Positions 9,899 to 17,767 of a stretch of DNA of 33,712 bases are shown one piece after another. Location: IMG/VR virus record IMGVR_UViG_3300031758_000297, positions 1 through 33,712 of that record; one strand, given 5' to 3'. Every line of letters starts with the position of its first letter. The first letter of the stretch is position 1. Made by a program: the position numbers and the translations under genes. This DNA comes from a virus. The notes beneath the pieces were generated by a model, which was given only the letters and a program-made list of their open reading frames with translations, made no database searches and was not told where the DNA came from.

Positions 9899-10357
9899 AT
9901 GGCCAACCAATACGAATACGAAGACGAATACGAAGAGCAAGATAACGGCCCAGCCGAACTTCGCAAAGCACTAAAGAAAGCACAAAAAGAACGTGAAGCT
10001 ATTGAAGCTGAACTTTCTCAACTGCGTTCCGATATGCGTTCTCGTTCCGTCAAAGATGTATTGGCCTCAAAAGGTGTATCAGATAAACTAGCGAAACTTA
10101 TTCCTAGTGATGTGAACACACCTGAACAGATTGATGCTTGGTTAAGCGAATACAGTGATGTATTCGGTATTAAACAAGATGAGCCTGTTCAACCTGCCGT
10201 TGATGAAGAAACAATCAACGCTAATCAACGAATCAATAATGTTACTTCAACAGCACAAAACCCTTCAGGTGAGCAATCGCAACACCAAAAGGTTTTAGCT
10301 GCGAAAACAAAAGATGAACTTGATCAGCTGTTGTTTGGTCAATCACTCGGTAGATAA
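9899..10357 (+). CDS. Capsid scaffolding protein (152 aa)
   Basis: A short acidic, helical protein just upstream of the major capsid gene. The N-terminus is strongly Tyr/Glu/Asp-rich (YEYEDEYEEQD). A predicted coiled coil of about 40 residues follows (LRKALKKAQKEREAIEAELSQLRSD), then a Gln/Asn-rich linker and a short helical C-terminus ending DELDQLLFGQSLGR. This composition, size and position are typical of phage scaffolds, which guide procapsid assembly and then leave. ATG 9899 is preferred because the GGGAG at 9886-9890 lies 8 bases upstream. An in-frame GTG at 9890 would overlap that ribosome site. The capsid protein follows after 38 bases. Confidence 0.75.
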   Translation: MANQYEYEDEYEEQDNGPAELRKALKKAQKEREAIEAELSQLRSDMRSRSVKDVLASKGVSDKLAKLIPSDVNTPEQIDAWLSEYSDVFGIKQDEPVQPAVDEETINANQRINNVTSTAQNPSGEQSQHQKVLAAKTKDELDQLLFGQSLGR

Positions 10358-10395
10358 ACGCAACTACTATCAACCTTGAAAGAAGGTGAACTAAA

Positions 10396-11346
10396 TTGCC
10401 TACAGAAAATTATACTAGTACTAGCACCGCGTCCCTTGGAACTTCCTTGGTACAGACTGCTTATGACCGCTATGTAGAATTTGCTCTGCGTGCTATGCCA
10501 CTTATCCGCGATGTTGCTGATAAGCGCCCTGCACAACAGGCTATGCCAGGTTCATCTGTCGTATTCCAGTTATACACTGATTTATCGGCAGTAACCGGCA
10601 CTTTAACTGAAACTGTAGATCCAGATTCAGTAGCTTTAGGAAATACAAGCAACGTAACCGTAACTCTAAATGAATATGGAAACGCTGCAATCGCAACACG
10701 CAAATTAGAACTGTTCTCATTGTCTGATGTTGATCCAGCAATCGCTGACATCATCGCATTCAATATGGCAGATTCTATTGACAACTTTGCACAAACAGTG
10801 CTACGTCAAGGTTCAAACGTAATTTACTCAGGTGGTGGAACAACAACTACTGGTGTTACCGGTGGTTCTGTCATCACTTCAGCAAATATCCGTAGAGCTA
10901 TTGCTAAATTGCGTGCAAACAAAGCTGTTCCACGTGTTGGTGAATTGTACTGGGTTGGAATACATCCAGAAGTTTCACACGACTTACGTGCAGAAACAGG
11001 CGCAGGCGGATGGCGCGAAGCACACGTTTACAACGAATCAGGTGCTGGCAATCTATGGCCAGGATCAATCGGTGTATACGAAGGTGCAATGTTCGTAGAA
11101 TCACCACGTTTGTACAACGCTACAGACGGTGCTTCTGGAACTACACGCGTATTCCGTACACTAATTGCTGGTAAACAAGCACTTGCTGAAGCAGTTGCTG
11201 AAGAACCACACGTAGTTATCGGACCTGTTACCGATAAGTTAATGCGTTTCCGTCCAATCGGATGGTACGGCGTTCTTGGATTTGCTCGCTACCGCGAAGC
11301 ATCCTTGTTCCGCATTGAGTCAACCTCAAGCATCAACAACGTCTAA
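10396..11346 (+). CDS. Major capsid protein (316 aa)
   Basis: The protein has the size and character of an HK97-fold capsid subunit: a short disordered N-terminus (MPTENYTSTSTASLG), a helical arm (TAYDRYVEFALRAMPLIRDV), a beta-rich middle (VVFQLYTDLSAVTGTLTETV), and a closing domain with the WVGIHPE motif and a long P-domain-like helix. It most resembles the N4-gp56-like/actinophage capsid families, by eye. The start is TTG 10396, preceded by GAAGG at about 10382; no better ATG precedes conserved sequence. Scaffold upstream and a strong hairpin downstream support the role. The gene is richer in C-ending codons than its neighbours, as expected for a highly expressed gene. Confidence 0.85.
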   Translation: MPTENYTSTSTASLGTSLVQTAYDRYVEFALRAMPLIRDVADKRPAQQAMPGSSVVFQLYTDLSAVTGTLTETVDPDSVALGNTSNVTVTLNEYGNAAIATRKLELFSLSDVDPAIADIIAFNMADSIDNFAQTVLRQGSNVIYSGGGTTTTGVTGGSVITSANIRRAIAKLRANKAVPRVGELYWVGIHPEVSHDLRAETGAGGWREAHVYNESGAGNLWPGSIGVYEGAMFVESPRLYNATDGASGTTRVFRTLIAGKQALAEAVAEEPHVVIGPVTDKLMRFRPIGWYGVLGFARYREASLFRIESTSSINNV

Positions 11347-11359
11347 TTTAGGCGAAATT

Positions 11360-11396
11360 GTAGCCCCCATTGGAAACGGTGGGGGTTACACCTTTT
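11360..11396 (+). terminator. Hairpin after the capsid gene (attenuator or weak terminator)
   Basis: GTAGCCCCCA (11360-11369) pairs with TGGGGGTTAC (11380-11389) through ten positions, including one G-T. Two further wobble pairs and one G-C pair close a GAAA tetraloop at 11373-11376. Only CCTTTT follows at 11391-11396, so it is probably a partial terminator or RNA-stabilising hairpin that lowers read-through from capsid into the tail genes. Confidence 0.6.
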
Positions 11397-11406
11397 AAGG
11401 AGAACA

Positions 11407-11667
11407 ATGGCTTATTATTTTTTACCACCTACTGTTGAAGAAGGCCCTGCCGGTGGTGGAGCATTGTTTTACCGTTATAAGTTGACTAGGGCTAATAGTG
11501 TTTTACAGAGGACTGACGGGTCCTATTATAGTGTTCGTACCCCAAGCGTTGATGAAACACAATCCGCTTTGTATTACTATCCGGGTGGTCACAAGAATTT
11601 GATTTCTGATGCAGAACGTACAAGTTTAATCGCTGCCGGTTACGGCGCCAATATTATAGAGGAATAG
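11407..11667 (+). CDS. Hypothetical head/tail-region protein (86 aa)
   Basis: A small protein with many aromatic residues (MAYYFLPPTVEEGP, FYRYKLTRAN, ALYYYPGGHKN), probably beta-structured. It has no catalytic motif, signal peptide or membrane segment. A strong ribosome site (AAGGAG, 11397-11402) sits just after the post-capsid hairpin. The next gene starts with no gap. Short proteins in this place are often head-completion or decoration proteins in phages, but nothing in the sequence fixes that role. Confidence 0.65.
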   Translation: MAYYFLPPTVEEGPAGGGALFYRYKLTRANSVLQRTDGSYYSVRTPSVDETQSALYYYPGGHKNLISDAERTSLIAAGYGANIIEE

Positions 11668-12014
11668 ATGACACCAGGTAGATACAATATGAAAGTTTAT
11701 CAAGGGGCTACTTTTACCCTTAGACCACAGTGGAAAATTGATGGCACATATGTTAATGTGACCGGTTACACTGCTGCTATGAGTGTTAAGTATTCACCTA
11801 CTTCTGTTTCAACAATTATTTCTTTGACTTCTTCTAACGGTAAAATTACTGTTGGTACTACTGATGGTAAGTTTACTTTGAATCTTACTGCTGCTGAAAC
11901 CACAGCTTTGGCTGCTGGTAATTATGTTTATGATCTTGAAGTTACTGCCCCTGATTCTACTGTGACTCGTTTACTTGAAGGTGGCTTTACTGTTTACGAA
12001 GGGGTCACTTCTTA

Positions 12015-12015
<1 letters not shown>
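11668..12015 (+). CDS. Immunoglobulin-like/BppU-type small structural protein (115 aa)
   Basis: An all-beta protein opening [18 protein letters not shown] and continuing with alternating hydrophobic and Thr/Ser strands. It has the [20 protein letters not shown] signature seen in small Ig-like phage proteins and the N-terminal domains of BppU-type baseplate proteins. These usually attach fibres or decorate the tail. The stop codon overlaps the ATG of the collagen-like gene by one base, so the two are coupled. It may be the adaptor that docks the collagen-like fibre; that link is inferred from position. Confidence 0.6.
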
Positions 12016-12938
<923 letters not shown>

Positions 12939-12940
12939 TT

Positions 12941-13585
12941 ATGCCGAAACCAATGTATGTTTGGTCTGGTACACAGTGGGTGAGTGTTGCAACTGAGGTT
13001 GAGTCTTTGGCTGGTTTTGCTACTCAATCTTATGCTGACAATGTTCCTGGAACAAGATTAATTGTTCCTACTAGCGTTGCCGTTGGTTCAGGTTCAGGTT
13101 CTGTTAACACTAACGGAACTGTTACTTTCAGTGGTGCAAGCACAGTTGCTATTAATGGTGTATTCAGTTCTGCTTACGATAACTATAAAATTGTTCTTAA
13201 TACTGTTGGCTCTAGTGCTGCAAATATGTGGTTTCGTATGAGAAATAGTGGCACTGATGAAACTGGAAACAGTTATTATTCACAATTGGTTGCAGGAAAT
13301 AGCACAACAATTTCTGGTTCAAGGTCACAAGCAACTTATGGTTGGGCTGGACAAGTTAACGGCACACAATATGCTGGTTTTGAAGTAGCAATGTATAATC
13401 CTTTTAATACAAGAAATACTGTTTGGCATTCTATTAATACTGAAATTAGTGGTGGTGCTTCTGCTGTAAGATTTTATAATTTTACTGGCGCTTTGGCTAC
13501 AACTACTTCTTATAATTCTTTATTGTTGTATCCAGATAGCGTTAATATTACAGGTACTGTTTCTATCTACGGATTGAAGAACTAA
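12941..13585 (+). CDS. Tail fibre/receptor-binding protein, paralogue 1 (214 aa)
   Basis: A short N-terminal segment (MPKPMYVWSGTQWV, then FATQSYADN, typical of fibre trimerisation necks) is followed by the module shared by five genes in this window. The module contains PTSVAVGSGSGSV, a TFSGAS-T-AINGVFSSAYDNYKIVL stretch and a GTVSIYGLKN ending. The centre, rich in Ser, Asn and Gly, differs strongly from the paralogues. These features suggest a beta-structured trimeric tip that binds the host surface. It follows the collagen-like gene by two bases and is probably the next part of the same fibre system. Confidence 0.65.
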   Translation: MPKPMYVWSGTQWVSVATEVESLAGFATQSYADNVPGTRLIVPTSVAVGSGSGSVNTNGTVTFSGASTVAINGVFSSAYDNYKIVLNTVGSSAANMWFRMRNSGTDETGNSYYSQLVAGNSTTISGSRSQATYGWAGQVNGTQYAGFEVAMYNPFNTRNTVWHSINTEISGGASAVRFYNFTGALATTTSYNSLLLYPDSVNITGTVSIYGLKN

Positions 13586-13586
13586 A

Positions 13587-14570
13587 TTGACTAAACCACT
13601 TTATTTTTATAACGGTTCTACATTTGAACTCGTAGGACCAACAACACCACAATCACCAATCGCCTACCAAACAAGTGCACCAACAGCACCAGCAACAGGC
13701 GACCTGTGGATAGACTCCGACGGGGATGTTGACACATACAACCGTCAACTAACCAGATACTACTTCGTTGCAACAGCAGGACAAACTTCTATCACAGGCA
13801 TTGACGCAAACGGTTTAACCCTAGCCTATGTGGCTGGGTCTGAGGCTGTGTATGTGAATGGTGCTTTGCAGGTTCGTGGTCAGGATTACACTGCCACTAA
13901 CGGCACATCAGTTGTTATGTCAAGCGCTTTGGCTGTTAATGATGTTGTTGAAATTTTTGCTTATACTGCGTTCACTGTTGCTAATGCTTACACTAAGTCT
14001 GAGACTGATGGTGTGGCTGCTGCTGCGGCAGGGTTGCGTATGGTTGTACCAACATCAGTAGCGGTTGGTAGCGGTACTGGTTCTGTGGATGCTATTGGTA
14101 ACGTAACATTTAGTGGTGCATCTTCTGTAAGCCTTAATGGTTGTTTTACTAGCACATACGATAATTATAGAATATCTTTTGCAAATATGTCTAACACAGC
14201 AAGTGCTAATATTCAGTTAAGATTTCGTGTTTCTGGTGCTGATAATTCAACTTCTAATTATCGTTATGCTGGAAATCAAACTGGAACAGATGGAAGTTCT
14301 GGGATTTCTGGTGCTATTACTACATTTATTAGGATTGGTTATCACACAACAGGACAAAGAAACTTTATAACTGGTGTTGATGTAATTAATCCATTTTTAA
14401 CTATAAATACAGGTACTTGGAACTCTAACTTTGATGGTAGTGGTGCAAACTCTTATGCAACAATGACCACAGGTATGTTTAATGGAGATGTTTCTTTTGA
14501 CGGTTTTACTGTTTTTCCTGCCTCTGGTAATATTTCTGGCACTATTCGCGTTTACGGTTACAAGGACTAG
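13587..14570 (+). CDS. Tail fibre protein with extra N-terminal domains, paralogue 2 (327 aa)
   Basis: It starts at TTG 13587 one base after the previous stop. Residues about 1-50 carry a docking segment with DLWIDSDGD. Residues about 55-135 form a beta domain (FVATAGQTSITGID, VYVNGALQVRGQDYT) common in phage fibres, and residues about 130-150 a short neck (AYTKSETDGVAAAAAG). The remaining 175 residues are the shared VPTSVAVGSG...VYGYKD module. It is the longest of the family and may be the scaffold to which the shorter paralogues attach. Third-position base preference changes sharply near 13826 (A/C-ending before, T/G-ending after), which suggests the protein was assembled from parts of different origin. 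Confidence 0.7.
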   Translation: MTKPLYFYNGSTFELVGPTTPQSPIAYQTSAPTAPATGDLWIDSDGDVDTYNRQLTRYYFVATAGQTSITGIDANGLTLAYVAGSEAVYVNGALQVRGQDYTATNGTSVVMSSALAVNDVVEIFAYTAFTVANAYTKSETDGVAAAAAGLRMVVPTSVAVGSGTGSVDAIGNVTFSGASSVSLNGCFTSTYDNYRISFANMSNTASANIQLRFRVSGADNSTSNYRYAGNQTGTDGSSGISGAITTFIRIGYHTTGQRNFITGVDVINPFLTINTGTWNSNFDGSGANSYATMTTGMFNGDVSFDGFTVFPASGNISGTIRVYGYKD

Positions 14571-14579
14571 GGGAGAACA

Positions 14580-15152
14580 ATGACTAGGTCAAGACAAACC
14601 GCTGATTGGGGTTCACGTGCAGGGTTGGCTAAGATTGTGCCTTCTTCTGTTGCTGTGGGTTCAGGTACAGGTTCAGCAGATTCTTTAGGAACAATAACCT
14701 TTTCAGGTTGTTCAAGTCTTTCATTAAATGGTTGTTTTACATCTACCTACAATTATTATTCAATAATGTTTGTTGGTGATGGTTCTACAACTGCAGCAAA
14801 TTTACAATTTCGTTTGAGAGTTGCTGGTACTGATAACAGTACTGCAAGTTCTTACATTTCACAATCAGTTCAAGGAAACAGCACTACTGTTGCTGGTGTT
14901 AGGGAAACTACTAATTATGGTGTTCTTGGGCAAGTTGGTAGCGGAAACCCAAACGCTTTGGATATGAAACTTTATAAACCATTTTTGGCTGAAAAAACCG
15001 CAATACTAGCACAGATGCAACAGGCAGAAGATGTGTCACGTGTTCGCAATGTATCAGGTATTCATAATCAAAATACTTCTTATGATGGAATTACTTTTTT
15101 TCCAGGTACAGGAACTTTTTCTGGAAGAATGTCAGTTTACGGTTACAACTAA
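14580..15152 (+). CDS. Tail fibre/receptor-binding protein, paralogue 3 (190 aa)
   Basis: A short N-terminus (MTRSRQTADWGSRAGLAKI) leads directly into the shared module: VPSSVAVGSGTGSAD, SLNGCFTSTYNYYSI, RLRVAGTDNSTASSYISQ and a GRMSVYGYN ending. The centre (SVQGNSTTVAGVRETTNYG and KLYKPFLAEKTAILAQ) is its own. GGGGAGAACA at 14570-14579 provides the ribosome site. The leading AGLAKIVP segment is nearly the same as in the paralogue at 21171, so these two are probably the closest pair. The role as a host-binding tip is inferred from family and position. Confidence 0.65.
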   Translation: MTRSRQTADWGSRAGLAKIVPSSVAVGSGTGSADSLGTITFSGCSSLSLNGCFTSTYNYYSIMFVGDGSTTAANLQFRLRVAGTDNSTASSYISQSVQGNSTTVAGVRETTNYGVLGQVGSGNPNALDMKLYKPFLAEKTAILAQMQQAEDVSRVRNVSGIHNQNTSYDGITFFPGTGTFSGRMSVYGYN

Positions 15153-15167
15153 GAAAAGGAAATAACA

Positions 15168-15380
15168 ATGCCAAAAGAAGCAATAGATATAACCCCAGCA
15201 GGAAGCGCAGTACCAGTCTACCTAGAGAGTCCAACTGATGAAGAGTTGGCTGAACGTCAAGCAGAACACGAAGCAAACGAAGCAGCCAAGGCTGCACGAG
15301 AAGAAGTTCGCGAATCCGCTCTAGCAAAACTAGCAGCCTTAGGGTTAACAGAAGAAGAACTACAAACCCTATCAGTCTAA
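15168..15380 (+). CDS. Small acidic helical hypothetical protein (70 aa)
   Basis: An acidic, strongly helical protein. It has a short beta-like start (IDITPAGSAVPVYLESP) followed by about 45 residues of Glu/Ala-rich helix (EELAERQAEHEANEAAKAAREEV) and an ending LAALGLTEEELQTL. It is likely a coiled-coil oligomer, and small proteins of this type act as fibre-assembly chaperones in some phages. AAAAGGA precedes the ATG. The DNA is A-rich with A/C-ending codons, unlike the T/G-ending fibre genes before it. Confidence 0.6.
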   Translation: MPKEAIDITPAGSAVPVYLESPTDEELAERQAEHEANEAAKAAREEVRESALAKLAALGLTEEELQTLSV

Positions 15381-15396
15381 TTCATTAAGGGGACTA

Positions 15397-16467
15397 ATGA
15401 AAATAGCAGCATACACAATTGCATTAAATGAAGAAAAACACGTGATGCGTTGGCTTGAAGGAACAAGAGACGCAGATGTTCGTGTGGTAGTAGACACAGG
15501 TTCAACAGACAGAACAGTTGCTTTGCTACAAGCAGCACCAAACGTTATTGTTCACCAAGTGTCAATTAAACCTTTCAGGTTTGATGACGCAAGAAACGCA
15601 GCCTTAGCTTTGATCCCTGCTGATGTTGATGTTTGTTTATCACTTGATATGGATGAGATACCAGAGTTTAACTTCTTCCACACCGTTCGCGAAACCTGGG
15701 AACCCGACACTGGTCGTGGTTGGGTTTGGTGGGACACCGGTAACAAGTGGAGAAACAACAACAGGTTGCACGCACGTCACGGGTACAGGTGGATTAAACC
15801 CTGCCACGAAGTAACCTTCCGTTATGCTGAGGGTGAAGAGAAAACTTTAGAATACGATTTGACAGTGTTTCATAAACCTGATGACACTAAAGCAAGAACC
15901 TATTATTTACCGATGCTTGAAGCAGCAGTGCACGAAGACCCACGCGATGCACGAATGTGGGCCTACCTGACACGCGAATACTATTTTCATCGCAAGTGGG
16001 AAAAAGTTATTGAGTCTGCTTTTGCCACATTAAACGCTGGTGGTTGGTATGTTGAGCGTTCTGCTGTGTGTCGTGCTGCAGGTCAGGCTTCACAGGAACT
16101 TGGTAATAAAGATAACGCTTTACAATGGTTTCAAAGGGCAATCAAAGAGAACCCTAACGAGTTAGAACCTTGGTTTAGTTTTGCACAGTTCTCATACACT
16201 GTTGGCAACTGGCAGGGGTGCTGGGACGCTGCAAGTAAAGTTAATGAACTTGAACCACAAACCCACTACCTGAACGATAAGAGTGTTTGGGATTGGCGTT
16301 GCTACGATTTGTTATCAGTTTCCGGTTGGCAACTTGGTAAAAAAGATGAAGCATTAAAGTTTGCAAAGATGGCTGTTGAGGCTAACCCAACGGACGGGCG
16401 CTTACAGGATAACTTGAAGTGGTTGGAGGAAAACTATGTCGCTACACAGGCAGAGAACCCATCCTGA
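15397..16467 (+). CDS. Family 2-type glycosyltransferase with TPR-like repeats (356 aa)
   Basis: Residues 1-175 are a GT-A fold. ALNEEKHV at 9-16 and VDTGSTDRT at 32-40 form the nucleotide-sugar pocket, and LDMDE at 83-87 is the metal-binding DxD-type motif. Residues about 180-350 contain helix pairs typical of tetratricopeptide repeats (DNALQWFQRAIKENPNELEPW, DEALKFAKMAVEANP). The arrangement resembles SunS-like and clostridial-type protein glycosyltransferases. It should transfer a sugar from a nucleotide donor; the acceptor is unknown. Its place among fibre genes suggests glycosylation of virion proteins or of host surface sugars. A ribosome site AAGGGGAC precedes the ATG. The 3' end overlaps the next gene by 32 bases. 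Confidence 0.8.
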   Translation: MKIAAYTIALNEEKHVMRWLEGTRDADVRVVVDTGSTDRTVALLQAAPNVIVHQVSIKPFRFDDARNAALALIPADVDVCLSLDMDEIPEFNFFHTVRETWEPDTGRGWVWWDTGNKWRNNNRLHARHGYRWIKPCHEVTFRYAEGEEKTLEYDLTVFHKPDDTKARTYYLPMLEAAVHEDPRDARMWAYLTREYYFHRKWEKVIESAFATLNAGGWYVERSAVCRAAGQASQELGNKDNALQWFQRAIKENPNELEPWFSFAQFSYTVGNWQGCWDAASKVNELEPQTHYLNDKSVWDWRCYDLLSVSGWQLGKKDEALKFAKMAVEANPTDGRLQDNLKWLEENYVATQAENPS

Positions 16468-16756
16468 GTATGTTGAAGGATGTTTTGGTTGTAAGGCTTC
16501 CACGTTAGAGTTGCATCCTGGTGATGCAGCACATATGCGTGTTGTTCCCCGTAAGAAGTGGGACGCTGAACTTAACGCTTACGCTGATGCTAGGAAGCAG
16601 GGTATTCAACCTGCTGGCACAAGTATGAAAGCAGTTAAGGATGCTGTTACTGCTAGTGAAAATCTTGGTAAACCATATAACGGGGAGAAGATGGCCCCGG
16701 CTCATAGGCTTGCCAATAAGAAGGTAGCAAAAGCTATCTCTAAGTTAGGAATATAA
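16436..16756 (+). CDS. Hypothetical small protein with CxxC motif (106 aa)
   Basis: The ATG at 16436 lies inside the end of the glycosyltransferase gene, with a good GGAGGA ribosome site at 16425-16430, so a 32-base overlap is real. The N-terminus has HPEYVEGCFGCK, a possible half zinc site. The rest is basic and helical (KKWDAELNAYADARKQG, then MAPAHRLANKKVAKAI). Similar small proteins with unknown function are found near tail genes of actinophages, from memory. The basic C-terminus could bind DNA. The opposite-strand frame here is a shadow. Confidence 0.7.
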   Translation: MSLHRQRTHPEYVEGCFGCKASTLELHPGDAAHMRVVPRKKWDAELNAYADARKQGIQPAGTSMKAVKDAVTASENLGKPYNGEKMAPAHRLANKKVAKAISKLGI

Positions 16757-16758
16757 AT

Positions 16759-16923
16759 ATGTGTTACGAATGTGGATGTTACGGTGCTGTCAACCCTTAC
16801 GGTGTTGGCGGTTCCGCTGTGAATAATCCTGCTAAGGCATCTGGTAAAACTCCTGCCCGCAGACCTGAACCAAAGTATGTTGAAGTTGGAGAATACTCTA
16901 ACGAACCAAAGAAGAGCAAATAA
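16759..16923 (+). CDS. Very small Cys-containing protein (54 aa)
   Basis: ATG 16759 opens MCYECGCYGAVNPYGVGGSA. It has three cysteines in the first seven residues (C2, C5, C7) and a Lys/Pro/Glu-rich tail ending EPKKSK. The stop TAA shares a base with the ATG of the next gene. The cysteine cluster could bind a metal or form disulphides. It is below the usual 60-residue cut-off and easily missed, but codon use, spacing and start/stop coupling match its neighbours. Confidence 0.6.
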   Translation: MCYECGCYGAVNPYGVGGSAVNNPAKASGKTPARRPEPKYVEVGEYSNEPKKSK

Positions 16924-17057
16924 TGCCGTACAGTAAATATTCTAAGAAACAAAAAGGTTTAGCTGCAATGGCTGATCCACGTAAGAAGATTACTGGTGCT
17001 GATTTGAAGAAGGCTAAGAAAATGTCTTCTATGAAGAAAATGGGTAAGACTAAGTAA
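16923..17057 (+). CDS. Very small Lys-rich protein (44 aa)
   Basis: A 44-residue protein (MPYSKYSKKQKGLAAMADPR..., ending KKMGKTK) with more than a quarter lysine. The ATG overlaps the previous stop and the next gene begins one base after its stop, so it is embedded in a coupled series. It is too short for a domain call. Its charge suggests binding to nucleic acid or to acidic virion proteins; that is inference. It has the same Lys-rich style as the two genes that follow. Confidence 0.55.
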   Translation: MPYSKYSKKQKGLAAMADPRKKITGADLKKAKKMSSMKKMGKTK

Positions 17058-17058
17058 T

Positions 17059-17340
17059 ATGGCTAAATCTGCTGCTTGGCAACGTAAAGAAGGCAAGAAC
17101 CCTAAAGGTGGTTTAAACGCCAAAGGTCGTGCTTCATACAACAAGGCTACTGGTGGAAACCTAAAGCCCCCTGTTAAAGCAGCAGAGGCCAAAAAATCAC
17201 CTAAGTCTGCTGGTAGACGTAAGTCTTTCTGTGGGCGTATGTGTGGTATGAAGTCTAAACTGACTTCAGCTAAAACTGCACGTGATCCTAATTCACGTAT
17301 AAACAAATCACTAAGAGCTTGGGACTGTAACTGTAAATGA
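17059..17340 (+). CDS. Conserved Lys-rich phage protein, DUF6321-like (93 aa)
   Basis: The sequence opens MAKSAAWQRKEGKNPKGGLN, followed by KGRASYNKATGGNL. It has a middle FCGRMCGMKSKLTSAKTARDPNSRINKS block and ends in WDCNCK. This pattern matches a small protein widely conserved in phages that I recall as DUF6321 (number from memory). Cysteines at the FCGRMCG and WDCNC positions could hold a metal. The function is unknown; strong conservation of such a small basic protein suggests a virion or DNA-packaging role. Its last bases overlap the next start (ATGA). Confidence 0.75.
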   Translation: MAKSAAWQRKEGKNPKGGLNAKGRASYNKATGGNLKPPVKAAEAKKSPKSAGRRKSFCGRMCGMKSKLTSAKTARDPNSRINKSLRAWDCNCK

Positions 17341-17489
17341 AAAAAGTATGGGAAACAAAGAATCCTAAAAAGAAGTCAACAAAGTTAACACCGGCTAAGA
17401 AGGCTGCTGCTAAAGCACGTGCCAAAAAAGCTGGTCGTCCTTATCCTAATTTGATTGACAATATGGCTGTTGCTAGAAAGAAGAAATAA
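17337..17489 (+). CDS. Very small Lys/Ala-rich protein (50 aa)
   Basis: ATG 17337 overlaps the previous stop as ATGA, and its stop shares a base with the next ATG. The protein begins MKKVWETKNPKKKSTKLTPA, continues with an Ala/Lys helix (KKAAAKARAKKAGRPYP) and ends ARKKK. The Ala/Lys-rich stretch resembles histone H1-like tails and could condense DNA, but the protein is too short for a firm assignment. Coupling on both sides supports it as a real gene below the usual size cut-off. Confidence 0.55.
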   Translation: MKKVWETKNPKKKSTKLTPAKKAAAKARAKKAGRPYPNLIDNMAVARKKK

Positions 17490-17767
17490 TGACTTACGGT
17501 TTTGATGGCTCAACTTTGGTTGACGAATTAAACAGGCTTGCTAATGGTGGTGCGTCTTATCCTTCACGCACAGTTTATCTTGACCAGGCTGGTGCTGCAA
17601 ACAAATGGGCTGGCACAACCGGTTTAGAAATCCTTGGTGCGCTTAATCAGAAAGCACAAGCAGGACGTAGCCCTAAAGACTACAAAGGTTTAAACGCTGT
17701 ATGTAATGAACTTGCAGGAACATCTGGCCTTGAAGCCATTCCTGCTCTAAGAGAGGTTGCTTCCTAA
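17489..17767 (+). CDS. Conserved hypothetical phage protein (92 aa)
   Basis: A Gly/Ala/Asn-rich, probably helical protein starting MTYGFDGSTLVDELNRLANGG. It carries two similar halves, AANKWAGTTGLEILGALN and NELAGTSGLEAIPALR, suggesting an internal duplication of about 40 residues. The gene is coupled at both ends: ATG on the previous stop, stop on the next ATG. Similar proteins occur just before adaptor-type genes in aquatic phages, from memory. It may be a neck component, but no function can be read from the sequence. Confidence 0.65.
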   Translation: MTYGFDGSTLVDELNRLANGGASYPSRTVYLDQAGAANKWAGTTGLEILGALNQKAQAGRSPKDYKGLNAVCNELAGTSGLEAIPALREVAS

